Shown here: in pieces, positions 17,291-24,935 of the stretch
Layout of the letters: every line of letters begins with the position of its first letter
How positions within the stretch are numbered: position 1 is the first letter of the stretch
DNA from: Betaproteobacteria bacterium
Lineage (GTDB): Bacteria > Pseudomonadota > Gammaproteobacteria > Burkholderiales > SG8-39
NCBI GenBank assembly: GCA_005884455.1
Contig: VBCH01000001.1
Span: forward strand, 1 to 35,824
DNA: 35,824 nucleotides
Reading direction: 5' to 3'
The notes under the pieces: model-generated
What the model was told of the DNA's origin: nothing
The model's database searches: none
Seen by the model: the letters and a program-made list of their open reading frames with translations, nothing else
Translations under genes and position numbers: made by a program

Positions 17291-19355
17291 GAAGAAACCC
17301 GCTAAAGCTCCCACAACTGCGAGCCTGCTCGTTGAACTTTTGACCGAGGAGTTGCCGCCTAAGTCCCTTCGGCTGCTTGGCGAGGCATTCGCCGAGCAAC
17401 TGGTGGCTGAGATCGTTCGGCATCGTCTAAAGGATCGTGCTGCCTCAAAGCAGCAGTTTGCGACGCCTCGAAGGTTGGCGGTTTTGATTCAAGATGTTCG
17501 GGGAATGGGACTCGATTCGGAACATGAAGTTGAGGGTCCCGCCAGTTCAAACGGCAGGGCTGTCGAAGGTTTTGCGAGGAAGCACAACATCGCGCCGGAG
17601 TTGCTTGAGCGTCGTCAGACACCGAAAGGAGAGATTGTCGTAGCTCATCTAAAGATGTCTGGCGTCAAGCTTGATTCTGTTCTTCCGAGCATTGTCGACA
17701 ACGTCATAAAGAAACTCCCCGTTTCCAAGATCATGCGCTGGGGCGATGGCCAAGCGCAGTTCGTGCGCCCCGTACACGGACTCGTAATGATGCATGGCAA
17801 GCGCGTCGTCCCGGGCACCGTTCTCGGCGTCCGTGCAGCCAACACGACGAGCGGGCACCGATTCATGGGCGCAGCGTCGATTCTTCTGGCGAACGCCGAC
17901 GAGTACGAGGCAAGGCTGCGCAAGAGCGGCAATGTCATCGCCGACTTCGCGCAGCGCAAATCGGAGATCGAGAAGCAGCTCCAGGCAGAGGCTAAGCGCC
18001 AGAAAGCAAGTCTCGGCGACTATCACGACCTGCTGGACGAAGTCACGGCACTAGTCGAGTTCCCGGCCGTTTACGCAGGCGAATTCGACGCCTCATTTCT
18101 CGAGGTGCCGCAGGAATGCCTGATCCTCACCATGCGGCAGAATCAGAAGTATTTTCCGCTGTTCGCCTCCGACGGAAGGCTTCTGCCGAAATTTCTCATC
18201 GTCTCCAATATGCGCGTCGATGATCCGCGCCCAATCGTCGGCGGCAACGAGCGGGTCGTCCGGCCCAGGCTTGAGGATGCGCGGTTCTTCTTCAACCAGG
18301 ATTTGAAGACCCGCCTCGAGGCGCGCGTTCCGCAGCTGGCGAAAGTCGTGTTCCACAACAAGCTCGGCAGCCAGCTCGAGCGCGTGCAGAGAATCAAGCT
18401 GTTGGCCGGGGAGGTTGCGCGCTCGCTTCGCGCGGATGTAATGCAGGCCGAGCGCGCCGCCGAGCTTTCTAAAGCGGATTTGCTCAGCGCCATGGTCGGC
18501 GAATTTCCGGAACTGCAGGGCGTCATGGGGCGCTACTACGCGCTCCACGATGGCGAGCCGCGAGAAGTTGCCGATGCGATCGAGCAGCATTACCGCCCGC
18601 GCTTCGCCGGCGACAAGCTTCCCGAAGGGCCGATCGCCAGTGCCGTAGCGCTCGCCGACAAGCTTGATTCGCTCGCGGGCTTGTTCAGCATCAAGGAGCT
18701 GCCGACCGGGGACAAAGATCCGTTCGGACTTCGTCGCGCAGCTCTGGGGGTCATCAGAATCGTCGTCGAAAATCAGCTTCTCTTGTCCCTGAGGGATCTC
18801 GTGGACGCCGCTTTCGGGCCTTTCAGAGGCAAGCCGCAAACGGATCTCAAGATGTTTTTCACAGAACGCATGCGCGGCTATTTCCTTGAGCGCGGCTATT
18901 GCGCGAACGAGGTCGAGGCGGTTCTAAGCCTGAACCCGGTTGCGATTGCCCTTATCCCCAAGCAACTCGAAGCTGTTCGCGCGTTTTCCGCACTTCCCGA
19001 AGCAGCCAGTCTTGCCGCGGCCAACAAGAGAATTGCCAACATACTGCGACAGGCGGAAGCCATGGGCGAGGTATTCGGTGATGCCGATTTCTCAGCGCTC
19101 AAGGAGCCCGCCGAGATCTCGCTTTTCGAGGCCCTGCAGACGGCGTCCCGTTCGGCGAAGCCTCTATTTGACTCCGGAGATTTCTCTGGATACCTGAAAG
19201 CTTTTGCGTCTTTGAAGAGCCCGGTGGATTCGTTCTTCGACGCGGTCATGGTCATGACGGACGACAAGAAGCTTCGCGAAAATCGGCTCGCGCTGCTAAC
19301 CGATATGCAGAAGGCGATGAATCGGTTCTCCGATATCTCCAAGCTGGCAGCATGA
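17283..19355 (+). CDS. glyS: Glycyl-tRNA synthetase beta subunit
   Basis: Beta chain that binds tRNA-Gly and completes the alpha2beta2 enzyme. It has 690 residues, the standard length, from GTG 17283-17285 overlapping glyQ by 8 nt. Landmarks are [15 protein letters not shown] near 15-29, [58 protein letters not shown], and a C-terminal DALR-like anticodon domain ending in [15 protein letters not shown]. The first 420 nt are about 54% GC by hand count and use more TTG, CTT, GTT and AAA codons than glyQ, whose sampled lines are about 58-67% GC. The stop overlaps gmhB as ATGA. Confidence 0.97.
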
Positions 19356-19885
19356 AACTCATCATCCTCGACCGCGACGGCGTGATCAACTACGACAGCG
19401 ACGAGTTCATCAAGCATCCGGACGAGTGGCGGCCGATCCCGGGAAGCCTCGATGCCATCGCCCGCCTGACGCAGGGCGGCTGGCGTGTCGTCGTGGCGAC
19501 CAATCAGTCCGGCATCGGCCGTGGCCTCATGGACATGGCAAGCCTGAATGCCATCAACTCCAAGATGCACAGAGCCGTAAACCAAGCGGGCGGACGCATC
19601 GAGGCGGTGTTCTATTGCCCCGATACGGCCGAGTCCCAGTCGCCCTGCCGCAAGCCCAATCCGGGAATGTTTTTCGCCGTAGCCGAGCGCCTCAATGTCG
19701 CGCTCGAGCGGGCGCCTTGCGTGGGCGACAGCCTGCGCGACCTCCAGGCCGCGGCCGCGGTCGGGGCCCATCCGATCCTGGTACTCTCCGGCAAGGGCGC
19801 GAAAACGCGCTCCGCCGGGCAGCTTCCCGAAGGAACCGGCGTCTATCCGGATTTGGCCGCGGTGGCGCACGCGCTGTGCCTATGA
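19352..19885 (+). CDS. gmhB: D-glycero-D-manno-heptose 1,7-bisphosphate 7-phosphatase
   Basis: HAD-family phosphatase that removes the 7-phosphate in synthesis of ADP-heptose for the LPS core. It has 177 residues. HAD motif I is LDRDGVIN at 6-13 (Asp7 and Asp9), motif II lies in VVATNQSGIGRG at 47-58, Lys101 is in CRKPNPGMF, and motif IV is VGDSLRDLQAA at 124-134. The structural zinc loop, usually Cys-X-His ... Cys-X-Cys, here reads CPDTAESQSPCRKP. Cys89 and Cys99 remain, but the His is Asp91 and the third ligand is Ser97, so zinc binding may be lost or altered. ATGA overlaps with glyS before it and plsC after it show coupled translation. Confidence 0.93.
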   Translation: MKLIILDRDGVINYDSDEFIKHPDEWRPIPGSLDAIARLTQGGWRVVVATNQSGIGRGLMDMASLNAINSKMHRAVNQAGGRIEAVFYCPDTAESQSPCRKPNPGMFFAVAERLNVALERAPCVGDSLRDLQAAAAVGAHPILVLSGKGAKTRSAGQLPEGTGVYPDLAAVAHALCL

Positions 19886-20595
19886 CCTTTCTGCGCTCGC
19901 TCGTCTTCCTGATCGCCGAGATCCTCGTCACTCCGCCGTACGCGATCGTCGCGCTCGCCACTTTCCCCTTGCCGCGGCTTGCGCGCTATCGAGTCATCTC
20001 CGGCTGGTCGCGCGCCATGATCTGGCTGGCGAAAAACGTGCTGGGCATCGACTACCGTGTGATCGGCCTGGAAAACCTCCCGCGAACTCCGGCTGTGATC
20101 CTGGCAAAGCATCAATCGGCCTGGGAAACTTTGGCCTTTCAGGTCATTTTCCCGCCGCAGGTGCTGGTATTGAAGCGAGAGCTCCTGTGGATCCCATTCT
20201 TCGGCTGGGGTCTTGCGCTTACGAGCCCGATCGCGATCGACCGTAGCCGTGGCGTCCGGGCGCTGAATCGGATGGCCGAGCTTGGCTGCGAGCGGCTCGC
20301 GCAAGGGTTCTGGATCGCGATCTTCCCGGAGGGCACGCGCGTAAAACCGGGCGAACGCCGCAAGTATCACGAAGGCGGCGCATGGCTTGCGGTGAAATGC
20401 GGCGCGTCGGTCGTTCCGGTCGCGCACAATGCTGGCCTGTTTTGGGGACGCAACGCCTTTCTCAAGCGTCCGGGAACGGTGACCGTTGAGGTCGGGCCGG
20501 CGATCGATTCGCGTGCCCACACACCGGAATCGCTGAACCTGTCGGTCGAGGAGTGGATCGAGGGCCGCATGGCGAGTCTCTGTCCCCAGCGCTGA
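19882..20595 (+). CDS. plsC: 1-acyl-sn-glycerol-3-phosphate acyltransferase
   Basis: Inner-membrane acyltransferase that turns lysophosphatidate into phosphatidate. It has 237 residues from ATG 19882-19884, overlapping the gmhB stop as ATGA. There is a hydrophobic N-terminal segment (about 5-30). The catalytic motif is KHQSAWE at 76-82, that is His-X4-Glu (His77, Glu82) where the textbook motif is His-X4-Asp. The glycerol phosphate binding motif is [11 protein letters not shown] at 148-158. PIAIDRSRG at 116-124 and [11 protein letters not shown] are further block motifs. A complete, normal-length enzyme; the Glu variant is a substitution to note, not evidence of inactivity. Confidence 0.93.
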   Translation: MTFLRSLVFLIAEILVTPPYAIVALATFPLPRLARYRVISGWSRAMIWLAKNVLGIDYRVIGLENLPRTPAVILAKHQSAWETLAFQVIFPPQVLVLKRELLWIPFFGWGLALTSPIAIDRSRGVRALNRMAELGCERLAQGFWIAIFPEGTRVKPGERRKYHEGGAWLAVKCGASVVPVAHNAGLFWGRNAFLKRPGTVTVEVGPAIDSRAHTPESLNLSVEEWIEGRMASLCPQR

Positions 20596-20608
20596 GAGGA
20601 GATCATCG

Positions 20609-21001
20609 ATGCGAATTCTCCATACCATGTTGCGAGTCGGCGATCTGGAGCGGTCGCTGCGCTTCTACACCGAGGTTCTGGGCATGCGCCTGCTCCGCCG
20701 CAAGGACTATCCAGAGGGCAAATTCACCCTGGCTTTCGTCGGTTACGGCGACGAAGCCGATACGGCGGTGATCGAGCTGACCCACAACTGGGGCGTGGAC
20801 AAGTACGAGCTTGGCAACGCCTTCGGCCACATCGCCGTGGCAGTGGACGACGCTTACAAGGCTTGCGAGGAAGTGAAGCGGCGCGGGGGAAAGGTCACTC
20901 GCGAGGCCGGGCCTATGAAGCACGGCACAACCGTGATCGCCTTCATCGAGGATCCCGACACTTACAAGATCGAGCTGATCGAGCGCAAACAGGCTCGATG
21001 A
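20609..21001 (+). CDS. gloA: Lactoylglutathione lyase (glyoxalase I)
   Basis: Metal-dependent enzyme (Ni/Co type in E. coli) that isomerises the methylglyoxal-glutathione hemithioacetal to S-lactoylglutathione. It has 130 residues. The four metal ligands fall at the E. coli positions: His5 (ILHTMLRV), Glu56 (AVIELTHN), His74 (FGHIAVAV) and Glu122 (YKIELIE). A strong ribosome-binding site (GAGAGGAG) precedes the ATG by 7 nt, 13 nt after plsC. It is the last gene of the long plus-strand run and faces the convergent gene at 21035. Confidence 0.97.
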   Translation: MRILHTMLRVGDLERSLRFYTEVLGMRLLRRKDYPEGKFTLAFVGYGDEADTAVIELTHNWGVDKYELGNAFGHIAVAVDDAYKACEEVKRRGGKVTREAGPMKHGTTVIAFIEDPDTYKIELIERKQAR

Positions 21002-21034
21002 CGCTCCAAGAACCGGGAACTCGCGCGCGGCCGC

Positions 21035-21706
21035 TCAGCGAAACGTCCCGGGCGCGCCTGCAACGCGGTATTTGCGGATTTCGCTTTGCTGCCCGATCAG
21101 CGCCTTGGCGAAGTCCTCGAGCATGTCGTCGCTGACTTCCTGTCCAGGAATGGAGAAGTATTCTACCCCGAGGCCGAAGAGATGCGTCGCTTGGATCTGC
21201 AGCCTGCCTTGCTCGTGGTCCGCCTTGATGACGATGTCGGTGAGGACCGCGGTGGGAACGATGAATTTGGCACCGATGACGAATCCCCTGGCGCTCTTCT
21301 TCTCCTCCTCCACGAATTTGACCTTGCTGAGCCATAGAGATTCGCGGATCCGCTGCATCGCGGGGGGCATGTCTTTCTCGATCACCACGGTATCCGGGCC
21401 GACCCACTTGACGAAGAAATGCATCGTGTCGAAATATTCCTTGTCGTTGATGCGCTTTTTCCGGTAGTCGATGAACGACTCGCCGAACACGAGATTCCGG
21501 AAATCGGCGACCCCGGGGATCGAGTACACGAGGGGGCTAGTGGGTTTGAGCACCGCGAGCTGCTTGAGCAACTCGTGCACGTACTGGAACGTCTGCTTCA
21601 TCTTGTCTTCGACCAGCTTGAGCTTGTCTCCCTGCAGATTCTGCTGAAGAATCTGCTGGGTCTTCACCAAGTCGGCCTGTTTTTTCAGGTCGTCAAGAAG
21701 GCCCAT
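21035..21706 (-). CDS. Conserved-looking cytosolic protein of unknown function
   Basis: 223 residues from ATG 21704-21706 (MGLLDDLKKQADLVKTQQIL); this start has AGGGGG at 6 nt spacing, while the ATG two codons earlier abuts the G run directly. The first 55 residues or so are highly charged and helical, probably coiled-coil (LKKQADLVKTQQIL, KLVEDKMKQTFQYVHELLKQL). The rest is mixed alpha/beta with several aromatic-rich strands (VYSIPGVADFRNLVFGES, MHFFVKWVGPDTVV, FIVPTAVLTDIVIKAD). There is no signal peptide, cysteine motif or nucleotide-binding motif. It stands alone: convergent with gloA, and its start is 71 nt upstream of the rsmA stop. I do not recognise the family. Confidence 0.8.
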   Translation of the reverse strand: MGLLDDLKKQADLVKTQQILQQNLQGDKLKLVEDKMKQTFQYVHELLKQLAVLKPTSPLVYSIPGVADFRNLVFGESFIDYRKKRINDKEYFDTMHFFVKWVGPDTVVIEKDMPPAMQRIRESLWLSKVKFVEEEKKSARGFVIGAKFIVPTAVLTDIVIKADHEQGRLQIQATHLFGLGVEYFSIPGQEVSDDMLEDFAKALIGQQSEIRKYRVAGAPGTFR

Positions 21707-21777
21707 GGCCATCCCCCTGCTTCAAACTTCGTATCCATCTATCTATACACTATTTTGCCAGTGGGCGTTCGCGGGGT

Positions 21778-22563
21778 CTAGGTGCGCCGCTGCGCAAGCC
21801 GGTTGGCGATTGTGACAAAAGCCGCAACCGGGAGAGTTTGTGCGCGCTTGCCCGGGTCGATGCCCAGTTCGGCGAGATCAGAAGGGGAAATCAGCCCCGA
21901 AAGATTGTTTCTCAGAGTCTTTCGCCGCATCGAAAACGCCCGGGCGACGATTCCGGAGAAGCCGGCTTCATTCAAGGCATCGAGCTCCGCAATAGGGCGC
22001 GGTACGAGGCGCACGACGGCGGAGTGAACTTTAGGCGCAGGCCGGAACGAACCAGGGGCGACCGTGAAGAGCCGCTCGAGGCGGAAGCGGTACTGCAGCG
22101 AGACCGACAGCCGCCCGTATTCGGGTTCCGACGGCTTCGCGATCATCCGTTCAACGACCTCGTGTTGAAGCATGAAATGGAGATCCGTGCACCGGGCAGC
22201 CGCGGCGGCAACGTGGAACAGGAGCGGGGTGGAAATATTGTAAGGGAGGTTGCCGACGATTCTGAGCGGCGCAGGCAGCGTCGCAAAGTCGAAGCGCAGC
22301 GCATCGGCTTGGTGCACGGTCAGGCGATCGACGGGATAGCGCTCGCGCAGGCGCCCGCTCAGATCCCGATCGAGCTCCACGACGTGCAGGTGCTCGACCC
22401 GCTCGAGCAGCGGGGCGGTCAGCGCTCCGAGCCCGGGGCCGATTTCGACGATATGTTCGTTGGAGTGCGGATCGATCGCGGAGACGATGCGCTCTATGAT
22501 CCCCCGGTCGACGAGAAAGTGCTGACCGAATCTTTTCCGCGGGACATGCCGACGGGTCGTCAC
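21778..22563 (-). CDS. rsmA: 16S rRNA dimethyladenosine transferase RsmA (KsgA)
   Basis: SAM-dependent enzyme that dimethylates the two adjacent adenosines in the 3' terminal loop of 16S rRNA and acts as a late 30S assembly checkpoint. It has 261 residues from GTG 22561-22563. KRFGQHFLVD at 10-19 is the family N-terminus, VEIGPGLGALT at 39-49 the SAM loop, NLPYNIS at 105-111 the catalytic N-X-P-Y motif, and SFRPAPKVHSAVVRL the target-site region. It starts 3 nt after the pdxA stop, so it is cotranscribed with surA-pdxA as in E. coli. Confidence 0.96.
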   Translation of the reverse strand: MTTRRHVPRKRFGQHFLVDRGIIERIVSAIDPHSNEHIVEIGPGLGALTAPLLERVEHLHVVELDRDLSGRLRERYPVDRLTVHQADALRFDFATLPAPLRIVGNLPYNISTPLLFHVAAAAARCTDLHFMLQHEVVERMIAKPSEPEYGRLSVSLQYRFRLERLFTVAPGSFRPAPKVHSAVVRLVPRPIAELDALNEAGFSGIVARAFSMRRKTLRNNLSGLISPSDLAELGIDPGKRAQTLPVAAFVTIANRLAQRRT

Positions 22564-22566
22564 TGT

Positions 22567-23607
22567 CTAGGGCGCTGTCCGCATCTCGGCTTGCGCCATT
22601 TCGATCGCCGCTTCGACCGCCTCGATGAGACTGCCGGGCTCTGCCCGACCGGTGCCGGCGAGCTCGATCGCGGTGCCGTGGTCGACCGAAGTGCGGACCA
22701 TGGGCAGGCCGAGCGTGACGTTGATACCCCTGCCGAAGCTCGCGTACTTGAGAACGGGCAGGCCCTGATCGTGATACATCGCAAGCGCGCAATCGGCCCG
22801 GGCGAGCCGATCCGGAACGAACAGCGTATCCGCCGGCAGCGGTCCGGTGAGCCGCAGACCTTCCGCGCGCAATTTCTCGAGAACGGGCCCGATCACTTCG
22901 ATTTCCTCTCGCCCGAAGTAGCCACCCTCGCCGCTATGTGGATTGAGACCGGCAACCAGGATCCGCGGGGCTGAGATTCCGAACCGGCTGATAAGCTCCG
23001 CGTGGAGCACCCGGATGGTCCGTTCGAGGCCTTCGCGCGTCAGGGCGCGCGGCACATGCTTCAAGGCGAGGTGAGTCGTCGCGAGCGCGACGCGCAGGCC
23101 TCCGCCCGCGAGCATCATGACCACCTGAGCGGCGCCGGTGCGCTCGGCGAGATACTCCGTGTGGCCGATGAAAGGGATGCCGCAGTCGTTGATGACGCCC
23201 TTGTGCACGGGAGCGGTCGTGAGCGCGGCGAACTCCCCGGCCTTGCAGCCTTCGATTGCACGCTCGATGAGCGAAATCACGTAGGGCGCGTTGCGCGGAT
23301 CGAGCGTGCCCGCCCGACAGGGGACCGAGAGCGGGATATGCAGGCATGCGACCGAATCCGGCGTCAAGCCTGCACCGGGATCGCTCAGCTGAACGCGGAG
23401 CCCCAGCTGCCGGGCGCGGCTCTCGAGCATCTCCCGGTCTCCAAGAACCACGATGCGCGCGGCGAACGTCTTTTGCGCGAGGGCCAGACAGACATCGGGG
23501 CCGATGCCCGCCGGCTCCCCCGAGGTCACCGCTATGACTGGAACGGAATTCGAGCGCGACGCAATGCCTGCGCGAGAGGCCGCCGGTTTTTCGAATCGAG
23601 CGTTCAC
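22567..23607 (-). CDS. pdxA: 4-hydroxythreonine-4-phosphate dehydrogenase
   Basis: NAD(P)- and metal-dependent enzyme of pyridoxal 5'-phosphate synthesis. It has 346 residues from GTG 23605-23607, which overlaps the surA stop as GTGA; there is no ATG before the core, and the first 20 or so residues are an unconserved extension before VPVIAVTSGEPAGIGPD. The three metal histidines are offset by 13 from the E. coli numbers: His179 (TTHLALKHV), His224 (GLNPHSGEGG) and His279 (AMYHDQGLPVLK). TSVDHGTAIELAGTG near 306-320 is also diagnostic. It is the middle gene of surA-pdxA-rsmA. Confidence 0.96.
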   Translation of the reverse strand: MNARFEKPAASRAGIASRSNSVPVIAVTSGEPAGIGPDVCLALAQKTFAARIVVLGDREMLESRARQLGLRVQLSDPGAGLTPDSVACLHIPLSVPCRAGTLDPRNAPYVISLIERAIEGCKAGEFAALTTAPVHKGVINDCGIPFIGHTEYLAERTGAAQVVMMLAGGGLRVALATTHLALKHVPRALTREGLERTIRVLHAELISRFGISAPRILVAGLNPHSGEGGYFGREEIEVIGPVLEKLRAEGLRLTGPLPADTLFVPDRLARADCALAMYHDQGLPVLKYASFGRGINVTLGLPMVRTSVDHGTAIELAGTGRAEPGSLIEAVEAAIEMAQAEMRTAP

Positions 23608-24917
23608 CGTTCTTCGAGCCGCATCTCGATGTAGGCGCGGTCGCGCAGCTGGCGAACCCATTCCTGATAGGCCTCGTCACCCTTTCTATCGAGAAGTGCC
23701 TTGCGCGCCTCGATGCGCTTGCGGTCCGAGGACATGTCCGCAGTACGCCGCTCGAGCACCTGGATGAGATGCCATCCGAAGGGAGTCTTGACGGGCTGGC
23801 TTACATCCATCGGCTTCAGCTCCGCAAAAGCCCGCTCGAATTCCGGCACGGTATCACCCGGATAGATCCATCCCAGATCTCCTCCCCGGGAAGCCGAACC
23901 GTCGTCCGAATTCAGCCGAGCGAGCTCCGCGAAGTTCACTCCGTTTACGATGCGTTCCCGTAGGCTTAGCAGCTTCCTCTTGGCCTCGTCCTCGGAAACG
24001 AGATCGTTGGTACGCGCCAGAATATGACGCACGTGCGCCTGCTCCACGAGGAGAGGCGCACCGGCACCGCGCAGCTCGAGGAGCTTGAGAACGTGGAATC
24101 CAGCGGCGCTTCGAAACACGTTGCTGATGTCTGCGGGCTTCAGGCCCGCCAGGGCTTCGACATACAATTCCGGCAGCCGCTGCTGACTGCGCCAACCCAT
24201 TACCCCTCCCTGAAGCGCATCGGGTGCATCGGAGTAGGTCGCGGCGAGCTGGGCGAACTCCGTGCCGTCCCTGAGCCGCTTGACCACTTCCTCGGCGCGG
24301 GCACGCCGGCTTTCCAGCTGTTCGGGGGTCGCCTGCTCGGGTACCCGGATCAGAATGTGCGCGATGTTGTATTCGGTTGCGGTGTCTTTTTTTTCGCTCT
24401 GCTCGAGGAGCAGATTCTCGATCTCACCTTCGCTGACCGTGATCTTGCCGGTGACTTCGCGGTCCCGTAAGCGATTCATCAGAATCTCATTGCGCAGCTC
24501 TTCCCGAAATTCGTCGAACCGGATCGAATCGCGCTCGAGCGTCTGCCTGAATTCCGTCAGTGAGAGCTTGTTCCCCTCCGCGACCCGGCTGACGGTGCGA
24601 TCGAGCTCCAAATCGTCCACGCGCACCCCCGTCTCCCGGGCATATTGCAGTTGAACTTTTTCGATGATGAGGCGCTCCAGCACCTGGCGCTCGATCTCGG
24701 CGCGAGCGGGGAGGGATGTCCCGCGGCGCTGCAGCTCCTTCTGCACGCGATTCATCCGCTCGGTCAACTCGTACTGCGTGATCACCTCCTTGTTGACTAC
24801 CGCGACGATCCGGTCGATCAAGTCGATGCGCGCCGGCGCGGCCTGCTCCGGGCGAGGGCTTTGCGCGAGCGCTGCACCGCATGCCGCCAGCAGCGGAATG
24901 GCAAGTGGAAATCTCAT
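23604..24917 (-). CDS. surA: Periplasmic chaperone / peptidyl-prolyl isomerase SurA
   Basis: Main periplasmic chaperone carrying unfolded outer-membrane proteins, including LptD and porins, to the BAM complex. It has 437 residues with a signal peptide ending ALA at 16-18. The N-terminal chaperone domain starts at IDRIVAVVNKEVIT (34-47). Two parvulin domains follow (about 183-283 with NIAHILIR and FHVLKLLE, and about 293-391 with VRHILARTN, GGDLGWIYPGDTVPEFE and FGWHLIQVLE). A C-terminal helix completes the chaperone module. It starts 18 nt after the lptD stop. The operon lptD-surA-pdxA-rsmA is the classic proteobacterial order. Confidence 0.96.
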   Translation of the reverse strand: MRFPLAIPLLAACGAALAQSPRPEQAAPARIDLIDRIVAVVNKEVITQYELTERMNRVQKELQRRGTSLPARAEIERQVLERLIIEKVQLQYARETGVRVDDLELDRTVSRVAEGNKLSLTEFRQTLERDSIRFDEFREELRNEILMNRLRDREVTGKITVSEGEIENLLLEQSEKKDTATEYNIAHILIRVPEQATPEQLESRRARAEEVVKRLRDGTEFAQLAATYSDAPDALQGGVMGWRSQQRLPELYVEALAGLKPADISNVFRSAAGFHVLKLLELRGAGAPLLVEQAHVRHILARTNDLVSEDEAKRKLLSLRERIVNGVNFAELARLNSDDGSASRGGDLGWIYPGDTVPEFERAFAELKPMDVSQPVKTPFGWHLIQVLERRTADMSSDRKRIEARKALLDRKGDEAYQEWVRQLRDRAYIEMRLEER

Positions 24918-24935
24918 CGGTTCATTGTCAAGCCA

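Noticed and set aside
21713-21760. GATA-like tetranucleotide run upstream of the gene at 21035-21706
   Set aside because: Only two to three imperfect units; it may contain a -10 but no convincing promoter pair could be drawn.
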